Source: Cynocephalus volans (lineage: Eukaryota; Chordata; Mammalia; Dermoptera; Cynocephalidae). From it: DNA of 64,000 bases. Position 1 is the first letter of the stretch. Every line of letters begins with the position of its first letter. Made by a program: the position numbers and the translations under genes. Positions 13,301 through 25,300 of the stretch are shown here, piece by piece. The notes under the pieces were generated by a model that saw only the letters and a program-made list of their open reading frames with translations, searched no databases and had not been told where the DNA came from. The stretch is taken from NCBI RefSeq assembly GCF_027409185.1, contig NC_084467.1:81786501-81850500 (forward strand), written 5' to 3'.

Positions 13301-16300
13301 GTAGTAGTGAGAACACAAAAGTGTTTTTTTGTTTGTTTTGGTTTTTGGTGGCTGGCTGGTATGGGGATCTGAGCCCTTGACCTTGGTGTTAAAAGGTGGC
13401 ACTCTAACCAACTGAGCTAACTTGCCCCAAAACAAAAAAATCTTGATTGCAAGTTATTTTTTCTTACAGTCAGATCCTCATTGAATGCATTTTAAGAAGC
13501 AATTCAAGGGCCAGCCCGTGGCTTGCTTGGGAGAGTGTGGTGCTGATAACACCAAGGCCACGGGTTCGGGTCCCTATGTGGGATGGCCGGTTAGCTCAAT
13601 TGGGAGAGCATGGTGCTGACAACACCAAATCAAGGGTTAAGATACCCTTACCGGTCATCTTTTTTTTCTTTTCTTTTCTTTTTCTTTCTTTTTTTTTTTT
13701 AAAGCAATTCAAGTATCTTTTAGTTTGTAGTTACTGTTCAGGATAAGTAAATTTAAGTCAATATTGTCCAATTATTTTCATGTGTAGTGATTTATTGTAT
13801 TGTGAATATGACTTACAATATTGACCTTTATCCACCGAAATGCTTCACATTGGATTTTTGATTACTGGTTTTATAAAGAAATTATGATTTCTTAACAATA
13901 ACTAAAAACATTGTTGTCATATATTTTGATTATTTTTGGATTCCAGGGTAGATATAGCACACCTATGCCTTTACAACCTAAGTGTTATTCACAAGAAGAA
14001 ATACTTTGATTCTGAACTTGAGCTTATGACATACATTAATGAAAACTGGGATAGATTGCACCCCGGAGAGGTAGGTGGTCTTAGAGCTAACTTCATTAGC
14101 GACTTCATGTCTTTTTTTGTTTTGTTTGCTTTTAAATGACTAAGACACATATATAAGTCAGACAGCTAAAGTAGAATTTTATTTTCAGTTCTGGGTAGAA
14201 CAGACTTTGCTGAGAGTATAGGACCAGCCCTCTCATCTTCCTATGTTTGTTGCCTGTTGACTCTGGAAAATTGTAGAAGTACATTCATTATTTGATTCTT
14301 CCATTTTCTGAAATGAGAATCATTGCAGTTAAGGATAGAAGGGAGGGAAAAATCCTTAGTATTGGGTATCTTACTACTCATGATTCCAGCTCCTTTTCTT
14401 CTAAGTTTTCTATAAACTTAGAGATGTAACCAACATTCTTCTTTCATCTCTTATTGGTATTCCCTTATATATCTCTCATTTCCAGGAATGGTGGAATCCA
14501 GTAATAGTGTTAGAATAATGATTTATAGAGTGAAGCTACCTGAGTTGGAGATTATCCCCCCTTATTCTGACATCTCATTTTATTTCTCATTTGCAAAGTA
14601 TAACCACCTATACTGGTTTACAAAGAATCTTTTTAAAAGGAATATAAAAATAATGCATGTTCATTGAAGATTTTAAAACTAGAATAGCACAAAGAGGAAA
14701 GTATCTAGAATAAGTTTAATAGTTACCTTATCTCTAGCATTTATTTAAAATGATTAAAACATATTAATTACTCTTTAGTTAAAACTAAAAAATTTATTTT
14801 ATAATATATGAAATTAGATGTGTGTATTTTAGTCATGCATTTTTTGAGGTAGAAATTGTGCACACTTATTTGAAATTTAAGAATTTCTGCATTAGTAGCT
14901 TTTAGACATGGAGTTTATAAGGTTCATATCAAATAGGATGTCAAGGGTTTTGTTTTTTTGGGTTTTATGGGGCATCGGGGAGAGAATAATGTACATTTAT
15001 TTAGTTGGTAGATCAGCTGCAGAAAATAAAACGTGCAGGATGTTGAGTTTTAAAATGTAGGATACTGAAATTTAATTGACATAGATGTTTGAGTGTTAGG
15101 TATTGGACTATAATACTAATTCTTGTTAAGTTTTCTGTTAAATGCTTCTTATTTTAGATGGAGTTTGAGAAGGTGACTGACTTATAAATTTGATGAATTT
15201 AATTAATAAACTGATTAGTAATAAGAGAAAAAAATAAGGGTAAAACACTAGTAGTAACTATAGTGTTCTTTATGTTCATCTTAATATTTAATACTCTAAT
15301 GCATTCATTTTAAAATTCTTTCTAGCCATGATTTTTTCAGCACTTCATATGCAGATGCATCTGTATACCTGTTAGTACATTTTATGTTTTCACATGATGA
15401 GATTCTGCAGTAGTTACTTGATGTAGATAGTGGGTATACATATAAAAATTCAAGTTATATTTATTTTAATGTTTAAATTTTAATGCTTAGATTTTATTTA
15501 AGAAGCTGAAAATATAAAACAATAAAAATCAGTGCTAGTCTGTTTTTTAAGAGAAGAGTTCGGTTTATGAATTTCAGGTATCTCAGCTCTGACTGAACTT
15601 TTGGTACATATTAGAAAAAATTTACTTCAGTAATAGATAATGTTTTCATTTTCTGTAGCCTATGAGGTAAAGTCCTAAAAATAAGAAAAAGTTTTAAAGA
15701 AGTGTTTCCATTTCTTTGAGCCATCAAAATTATTAGAACAAGTGACTTCTAATCATTTCTCATTGCTCTTTCTCTGCATTAAAATAAAAACATTCAGGCT
15801 TCTTAGTCATATTATTTGCAGACTCAGAGTTCAAGTTTTTAATTCTCCGTGTTAATCTTTTATCATTATATTGTCATTATAATTGAATTTTAGGGTGAGA
15901 TTTTAAAAATAAGAGGATCATAAAGTTTATGCCAGTCTGTGATGTTTATTCAGTGTTTTTCATTTAGTTTACTTTTACATGTTTTTGGTGATAGATACAA
16001 AGATGTGAAACAAACATAATACAAATAATGGATCATTCTAAATTATTTGAATTAAAAATTCTTGGTTAACTGAAATTTTATTGCAAATTTAATCTTGTTA
16101 TTAATTCAAATTTAGGTTTACAAAAACAAAATTTTGTTTATATGTTTGCTCAGAATCTTTCTAAAAATGCTGTTAATTAATTGAGAAACATGGGAAATAG
16201 TTAACCCTCAGCATTCCTCCATGGGGCACTGGTTCCAGGACACCCCCTTCCCCCACCAATACCAAAATCTGAGGATGCACAAGTCCTATATAAAATGGTT

Positions 16301-19300
16301 TAGTAAGAGGGTACTTCAAAAAGTTCATGGAAAAGTGGAATTAAAAGATAATGCAAATCTTTCCATTAACTTTTTCTTTTCTTTTTTTTTTTTTTTTTTG
16401 TCTTTTTCATGACCAGCACTCAGTCAGTGAGTGCACCAGCCATTCCTATATAGGATCCGAACCCGTGGTGGGAGCGTTGCCGCGCTCCCCAGCGCCGCAC
16501 TCTCCTGAGTGCGCCACGGGCTCGGCCCTCCATTAACTTTTTCAAGACTTCTTGTGTTTGTGTATAATATACGCACATCCTCCTGGTAATTTAAATTATC
16601 TCTAGATTACTTATAATACCTAATACAGTGCTTACGCATCACTTTATTTGCATTGATTCAATGTAGTAAGTACTCAGTGTGTGGCAAATTCAAGTTTTGC
16701 TTTTTGGAACTTTTTTTTTTTTTAAACTATTTTTGATCTTTGGTTGAATCCACAGATGTGGAACACGTGGATACGGAGGGCTGGCTGTATTTATATTTTA
16801 TAATTGAGTACCATGGAGTACTCAAGAGTCATTTTAAACATATTCCTGTTACAAATAACATAGAATAAATGATGTAAGCACTTGCTCTAGAAATTTCGCC
16901 TCAAAAAATGAAATAAAACATAATAGTTGTGATTTTACTTTCTCTTAAATGTGGAGTTTCCTCCCTTTCCCTGCTCAGGTAGAAGTAAAAAAGCTTGTGA
17001 TGATGTGAGAAGTTGATTGAGATATTATGCTTAGGAATATATATGTTGCACACCTAGTCACAGGGAGGCACTTATCCATATTTACCATTCCTGATGAGCT
17101 TTCAGTTATAACAATTTTATATATGATGACACTGGCTAAACTTGAATAGTACTTGTATGTTATTTTAGAAACCTACATATTTGCATTTGTAATTACTTGC
17201 TGTGGATCTTATATTGAATCAGTGGTATTCTGTTTCCTGTATCGTGTGTGTTTTTTTTTGTTTGTTTTGGATTGTCATAAAGGAAGTACTGTGACCTTTT
17301 TTATTTTAACGACTTTTTTTAGAGCAGGATTAGATTCACAGCAAAATTGAGGGGAGGGTACAGGGATAGCTCATTTTACTCTCGTCTCCCACACATGCAT
17401 AACCTCCCCCATTGTCAACATCCCCCATCAGAGCAGTACATTAGTTAAATTGATGAACCTACGTTGACGTATCACTATCATCAAAAGCTGTGACTTCTTT
17501 TAATAATAAAGAAGTTTTAAAAATATTAAACTTTGGCAGATAATATCCGTCATACTGAAAAGCAAATTTTACATTCATGTATCATAAATATCTTTCTTAG
17601 TTCCTTATTATATAGTATTCCTGTGAAGAAAAGCTAAAAATTTAAAACCACATTAAAAAATAATGATAGTTTTGTGTCATGTTTCCTCATATGGTTTTTG
17701 TTTATCTTTGTGATTTGGTGCCTTAATGATTAACATATAGACTGAATGTAGCTGCTTGAGGAATTACGTTTTGAAATATTTTCTTTGAGATAGTAAAAAT
17801 ACTTAATATAAGGTTTGAGACTGCAAGTTTTTTCTTGCAGGTTTCTTCAGGTTTTTATTTAAAATGAAGTGTCACTTTTGTACCAGATTGCTTTGGGGAG
17901 TGAGATATTAATACGTGTGGGAATCTGCCCATTGTCATTTGTTTTTGATTCCTAATGTGATTTGAAGTCTTAGTTCTGTGACAGCCTACTTTTCTGTTAA
18001 CTGTGGTCTTAGATTTAAAAACCCTAAGGTTGATAGCAGAAGAATGTATTGAGTACTTTTCAGGGAGGTAGGGAGAAAAGCATGGATGAAACTTAGTAAA
18101 AAGTACTATGGTGGAAATGATATTTTGGGTGGAGAAAAATGTAGTATAATAGAGATGGTGTACTACTTTTAGGTGAAAAGTATAAGAATTCTGATTAACA
18201 ACAATACTTGGGGTCTTGAGTGTTATATATTAGCTTACAGTGTATAGGTTGGCAAGTAAATTACTTAAGCTGTTGGCATACTTAAAACCATGTGGTGTGA
18301 AACTCAGTATTGGTAATTGAAGGGTGTATTTTTATTCTAGGGAAGAATTATACTATAAATAACAGCATTTATGTCTGTACAGAAATATATACACCTGAAA
18401 GTAAATATGTATCGTGAGGTTACTGTCTGGAGAGGGAAGAGCTAAAAGGATTATTCTGTTGAAGATTGTATGTTCGTTATAAGATTGTATTATAAAACTG
18501 GATGATTTATAAAGAAAATGAAATTTATTGCTTACAATATCTGAGGCTAGGAAGTCCGAAGTCCATCTGGTGATGGCAACAGTGACCCAGGGGTCTTGCA
18601 TTGCAAGCTGGTGGAAGCAGAGAGAGGAGAGACAGACTCTCCTCTTCTTTTAAAGCCCTCAGAACCATGCCCTTGACCACCATTTTTAATCCATTCAGTA
18701 CTGCATGATCCTACAATTCAATCACCTCTTCAAGGTTCTACCTTTCAATTACCGTAATAGGATTTCCCACCCTATTAACAGTCACAGTGGGGTCTAAGTT
18801 TCTAATACATAAAAATTCAAGCTTCAGAGAGTTTTGGGGGAACACAGTTCAATCCACTACAAAGACATAAACCTTATGATCAGATAGAAGGCCTCGAATG
18901 ATATGATGTTATCCTTTTTTTTTTTTTTTTAAAAAGATGACAAGTAAGGGGATCTTAACCCTTGACTTGGTATTGTCAGCACCATGCTCACCCGTTGAGT
19001 AACCAGCCATCCCTATATGGGATCCGATCCCTGGCCTTGGTGTTATCAGCATCACACGCTCCCGGGTGAGCCACGGGGAGCCCCGCCCCCCATATGATGT
19101 TATTCTAATTACAGATTACCTGATTTACACTGTAATGGTTGTCCTTTTAGTTTAAAACATAGAAAGGGAGCCCTTGACCCCTTTAAGTGAGTTAAGATAT
19201 ACAATTCTATGCAGAATAATCATGGAATGCTGAAGGAACTTGCAGATAAATTTCTGAGAAACCACACAGAATAAGTACCAAAAGAAAGGCGAATTCATTG

Positions 19301-22300
19301 TGATTTTCAAAAAGCAAAAAGGAATGGATTTTAGAAATTAGGAAGTCAGTTTTGTTGCTGCTTGTCAGGAAAATCGTAGAGCAGATTTTTCAGATACATG
19401 GTTTGTGAAGATTTAAAAAGCAAGCAATAAAGAAAGTCATGTTAACCCTGTTTTTTTTTTTTTTTTTTTAAAGATGACCAATAAGGGGATCTTAACCCTT
19501 GACTTGGTGTTGTCAGCACCACACTCTCCCAAGTGAGCTACAGGCTGGCACTACCCTGGTTTCATTTTTGATATGGGTAGGAACACTAGTTTGTCAAGTG
19601 CTGTGGGCATGGTGTAGATATAGTATAACTTGATTTCAGATAAGATATTGAAAAATTAACTGATTAAAGTAAAAATTAAGTGGATTTGTAACTAATTAAA
19701 ATATTAACAAAGTCAATGGCTCGGAAACTTTCTTGAGAAGACTTTAATGGAGGGCCACAGAGTTCTGTCTTTGTCTCTACCCTCAATACAAGAAAGATGA
19801 CAGAATCAAGAGTAACGATCATCTGGAACATTGAGCTGAAAACAAAATTAAGAGTTATAAACTGCTTTTAGGCATAAATACAAACAGGCATGTGATAGGG
19901 GAACTTAATTTGATGGCAGTTTATCTGATAAGATTTCAGAGTTGGGGTGATAAGGTGGGGATCCAGAAGGGGACAGAATTAGCCAAAATCTTAATATGAA
20001 ATAATTATGAGATATAGCTGTTAAAAACTTTAGCCTAATTTTGTAGTTAGACATGAAATCTGCTTTCAAATATTTAAAAAGCTGTCTTGTGAAAGAGTGA
20101 ATAGAAGAGTTCCAGGGAGGAAGGCTTTTCCGACCTATGGAATGGGCTTCATCTCTAGATGCCTCATCAGCTTTTATCAGTGGTAGTAATTAATCCAATG
20201 TTGAATAACTATGCACTATAAAAAAGATTGCAAAACTGGTGGAAGGTTGAATCTAGGGTCTCTTTCAAGCTTTAAAGTCTGATTCCATTATTTCTCTTTT
20301 AATAGCAATTCTCTATCATTGGACACTTCAGAAATTACAATAGGAAGAGGTGATATGGCATAGAGTCATGAGCACCTAACTGTCCTATTTCATACATTTT
20401 TAAGCATCCAACACATTGGTACAAAGTGGGCTCTCAGTGAATGCTGGGTGATGAATGGACTTATGGTCACTTGGGTTCAGGTTCTAGCTCTCTCACAGGC
20501 TAGCCAGGTGAATTTGAGCAGCTTATTTAACCTTTATATTTGTTGACTTATCTGTAAAAATAGAGTTGCAGTAAATGACTTATAAGCCTCTTCTAGCCTA
20601 CAACATTTCTGTTTGGTAGATTTGTTTGCGCACTCATTTAAAACAGTTCTGAGGCTTGGGAGTTTCAACTGGTAAAGAATATGAATGGTTATAATTTTGA
20701 AAGTCAACTGTGATATTTTGGAGGCTTTTTAAAATAAGTCTTTGTGGTTTTAATTCAGAATGTGGTTTTAATTTTATAATTTAGAAATTTTTGCTAATGG
20801 GCCTTTAACTTTGAAGAAGTCCTTTAACTTTGAAGAAGAGGCAGAAAGGCCTGGGAGAAAGGCCTACTGGAACAAAATAGAATATTTTCTAGAATTGAAT
20901 ATTTAGGTTTTAAAATGGTTTGTGATGAAAAAAATTAGCCGTTTTGGGCCAACTAAAGTCTATAATTGTCATGAAAATAAAATTCCCAATTTCATGGTAT
21001 TTTTAAAAATTATAAATTATTGGTTTATGCTAATATTAGAGGTATTGGGAAATAAATGGTATGTTTTTCATTACTTTTTATACTCCTTCCTATTGATATC
21101 CATTAGAAGCTGTTATGGTCATAAATATTAAAATAATTCTAATGTATTATTTCCCCTGGTTATAAAATTTAACAATAACTAATAATAAAATCCCAATTTT
21201 GTGGTATTTTACAGTTCGAAGTTCCTTCAAAAACATATCACTTGATCTATAAAATGAACTAGTAAAGTAGTAAGCGCAAGATTTATAATCAATCCCCTCT
21301 TCATAAGTGAGAAAATAAACCTTGGGAGGTTAAATGGCCCTAGGTCACATAGTTAGTGAGGACCTGAAATTAGAACTTAAGTCTTCTGACTACCAGTCAA
21401 TACAGTTTTCCTCTGAATTCACATTGCCTCTATCTAGCACCTGTATATTACTAACTGATGAAATTGTAGTACGTTAAATTGTTTCTTGATACTTCACAGC
21501 TGGCAGACACACCAAAATCTGAAAGATATGAGCATGTTCTGGAGGCATTAAATGATTACAAGACCATGTAAGTTGATTTATTTTATGTATCCCTATGAGG
21601 GAGACATTTAGTAAGTATAAGGAATAATAGCATTGTTTAAGAATTGTGGGATTGGTGTATAGAGCAAGTGTATACCATTTTAAACATTTTAATGTCCTAT
21701 TCTCTTTCAGTTAGAGTAAAGCAGTGATTCTCAAGGGTAAGAGAAGGGAAGAGTAATCCTCCTGGGAATGGTGGGTGGGAGGCATATCAGTATCTCCAGG
21801 GAAATTTGGCCTGTTCTGTTGAAAAAGCATATTCAGTAATAACTTACTTCTATAATGCAGTCTATTGAAAGTAAAATAAAATCTTGTTAGGTCTTGGGAA
21901 TATGCAAAAGAGAGGGAAAAATATTGTAGAGAATATGGGTTTTTTAAAAGGCTGAGATCTTTTGTTTTAAGATTAGTTGTTGCCATCAGTTATAGAAAAC
22001 TAATGTTACTGCTTTGAGTGGCATAAGAAAATTAAGTGATATTATTTGATATATTTTTGTATAGCTCTTTTTCCCTCCTTTGTTTTAAACTAGCATATCT
22101 GTATTTCTTGAAAATACTTTCAAAATGCAAGAGAAATTTTATAAATGTATATGCTCATTCCAACAAACTGTTGAATTATAAAATTTTTGTTTGTGCCAAG
22201 TTGCTGTTTTGACGTTGACAGCATTTTGTCATTAGATAATACTATAATTACTAGTGGCTAGATCTTTAGACCAGCTCAAAATCCATAAGGTACATGAGCA

Positions 22301-25300
22301 ATTATTGTACTGGTAAAGATATTTTATGGGGCAATGAATTCTGAATTCCAAGTGTGCCAGAAATACATCTGTTCCTGTTATGGTAGAAATTAGGGCTCCT
22401 TGTACATAAACCTGTGTAAAAGTGGAAGAACAGTCCAAACAACTGTAGAGGTTCTTGTGGCCAGGCAGGCTCCAGTTGAGAAAGGTTAGGTGGAGGTATT
22501 TGGGAATAAGGACTTTAAATACTAAATGAAAGGGCTAAGGAGCATATTTTTCAGAGGCCCAAGTCCACACTCTGCTGAAATAACACTTCTGTGCCCCAGG
22601 TTATTTCCAATTCCAGATCTGGCACCCTAGACACTCCTATTTTATTTTCTGGGCCTCTAGGATTAACCTCCTACTTTCTTTTTCAACGCTATTACTTAGT
22701 ATATCTGACCAGGGTTTCTCTCCTCAGACTGATTCTGAAATAAAATTCTCCTTTTTCTAAACCTTTTTTGAGCTGTTTGTTAACAGTTGATATTAAAATA
22801 TGCAAAGACATATTGGGAGTAAAAAAGATACCATTTTGTGCTGTTCTTCCTTCCTTTAAAAGTTAGATGCCATGTTTAAAAAGAAAAGTAGACAGGTGTT
22901 GTTCTCTCTTCTGGTCCTATCCCCCTTTGCCCCCTCATCATATCCTACTGTGGACTGGCTCGGAGGCAGATAAGAATCCAGGAAAGCAAGGGGAAGGAAG
23001 GAGTTTTCCCACCTAGTATTGGGTGGGCTTTCATGTATAATGGCCTATATCTGAAAGTTATGAGTTAGGGTCTGCCATGTATATGTGTTCAGTTTTTAAA
23101 TTTTTAGTTAATGTTTTTAAAAATTTAGGTTTATGTCTGGGAAAGAAATAAAGAAGAAGAAGCATTTGTTTGGGTTGCGAATTCGTGTTCCTCCTGTGCC
23201 ACCAAATGTGGCTTTCAAAGCAGAGAAAGAACCTGAAGGAACATCCCATGAATTTAAAATTAAAGGCAGAAAGGCATCCAAACCTATATCTGATTCAAGG
23301 TAAAAGTTGATCTGTGGCTTAGTTTTTCTCTTTAGCTTATTTGTAACTAAAACTGTATGCTGTTTAGTCTCAGTACATTTGAAAGTACAAGTGGCAGTTA
23401 CCCTGAATTTTTTTTTTTTTTTCTGTCTATATTTTCTTGCTTAGACAAAGTACAGAGTTGATGCTAGATGTTTGTTTGTTTATTTTAGGTCTTTGGCCTT
23501 CTGGGGGTAGACCCTATTGATTTTGTTAGCAAACAGCTTAAGTTCTGGTCTTTTCATTTGTTCATTAATTTTTCATTTGTTCATTAATTCATTCATTCAG
23601 CACATTTATCACATGCCTTATTATCTATCTGGGGATACAATGACAAGACAGATTTTCCTGCTGCCCTGATGGGTTTACGTTATAAAGAAGGGTCATAAAC
23701 AAGTAAAAGAATTAGAGTTCATGCTAGTGCCATTTAGGAAATAGCATACTGTTTCTGTTTTAGATTTACTGGGATGGATAGAGGTATATGGAGCTTTGTA
23801 CTTTTAAAAGGAGGTTTGAGGAAGGACTGTTTAAGATAATATTTAAGCTGAGACTTAAAGAATGAGAATCATCTCTTAACAATGTGAAGAAAGAACAATG
23901 GGAAGAATACTCCGGGTAGCAGACAGAACAAGAGTGAAGGCCTTGAGACATGTTCTGCCAACTCACAGAAGACTAGTGTGGTATAAGTGAGGACGAGAGT
24001 AGCATCAGGAGTTGGGAAGGTTGGGTGGGGCTTGATCATGTAGGGTCTTGTAGGTTGAATAAGGACTTTGGGTTGTTTTCTGAGGATAATGGGAGCCATT
24101 TAAGGGATATAAGGAGATTTAATTATCTTTTAAAAATACTTTAATACTCTGGAGAGATGCTTTTTTGAGAATGAATAGTGGTAGAGGTAAGAATAGAAGC
24201 AGGAGAAAATTAAGACTGTTGCAGTTGTCTAGTGAAAGATAGATGATGGTTGTGCAGAGGTAGGTGGTAACAGTCAAATGGAGAGAAAATAGATTTGAAT
24301 TCTCTATTGGAGGCAGAATTGATTGGATTTTCTAATGAATTTAATTTATGAAAGGACGGGAGGAATCAAGTTAAATGATACTCAGATTTCTGCTTTGAGC
24401 GAAGGTGGATGGTGGTGTCTGTTACCAGGATCTGGAAGAACAGATATTGGTGTGATGAATTAAGCATTCTTTTGTTTCATACTCATTGAGTTTGAGATTC
24501 TTATGAGGGATATCTAAGTGACGATGATGTGAGACATAGGCAACTGGATGTATAAGGAGAGGTCAGGGCAGGTGATATACATTTGGAAGCTGATTTATAA
24601 AGCCATGGAAATGAATGAAATTACCTAGGGAGCAAGTAGATAGAGGAGAGAATGTGGCTCAGGATAATGTCCTGATATTTAAAAATTTGCAAGAGGTGAA
24701 ATAATCAAAGGAGACTAAAAAAGAACCACCAGTGAGATAGGAGGAAACCAGGAAAGTTTGTTGTCATAAAAAAACATAAGAAGGGGAGTGTTTCAAGAAA
24801 GATGGTATATCATACTGTATTAAATGCTCTTGAGTGGTGTATTAAGATGAGAGAAAAATGTTTATTGGATAAAGTATCATTTTATTATTAGTGACCTTGA
24901 CAAAAGTAATTGTTTGAAGTAGTAAAGATAGAAGTCTGATTGGAGTGAGTACAAGTGTGATTGAATACAGCACTGTCCGAACACATGTCAAAACTGGACT
25001 TCTACATATGAGGGGCAGAGGCAGATTCAAAGTAATAATAACAATGACAACAACATTAGTAAAGGAAAAGGGGGAAAAGAAGACTATCTTTAAGAATTCT
25101 GAATGAGAAGGGAGAAAGTGGAAAGGGTATATGTCATCAACTCTCAGAAGTTTTACTTTGAAGCGTACAAATGGAATGGCTGCTGAGAGGGGGATGGGAC
25201 CAGTCAAGTGATGGTTTTTTAATAGATGGGAGAAAGTTGAAACCTGTTTTTGTGTGCCTGTAGGAAAGATCCAGTGGAGAAGAAGAGATGGGTGTAGGAG

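Larger units (their letters stand above)
16209..16787. mobile_element. MER2-like Tigger MITE, interrupted by a MITE and a t-SINE
   Basis: Left end 'ggcactggttccaggacacc' and 'ataccaaaatctgaggatgc'; right end 'ggttgaatccacagatgtgg' and 'atacggagggctggctg' followed by TA. The interior phrase 'tctctagattacttataata' is typical of this family. The body is broken at about 16306-16552 by a mariner-type MITE, itself split by a t-SINE. Confidence 0.75.
14071..21499 (+). other. MTF2: MTF2 intron 9 (7.4 kb)
   Basis: Holds a nested DNA-transposon cluster (16209-16787), an L1 fragment, a MaLR LTR, two t-SINEs and MIR/L2 fragments. The parts 14071-16200, 17500-18470 and 19560-20390 show nothing recognisable; ORFs there are short and without domains. 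Confidence 0.7.

Noticed and set aside
21735..21860. MER5/Charlie-type fragment beginning 'cagtgattctcaagg'
   Set aside because: The resemblance is limited to the first ~15 bases; no second end or duplication could be found.
24842..25207. 121-codon minus ORF as a novel gene
   Set aside because: It lies within an ancient purine-rich repeat; composition explains the open frame, and no splice sites or domains support it.
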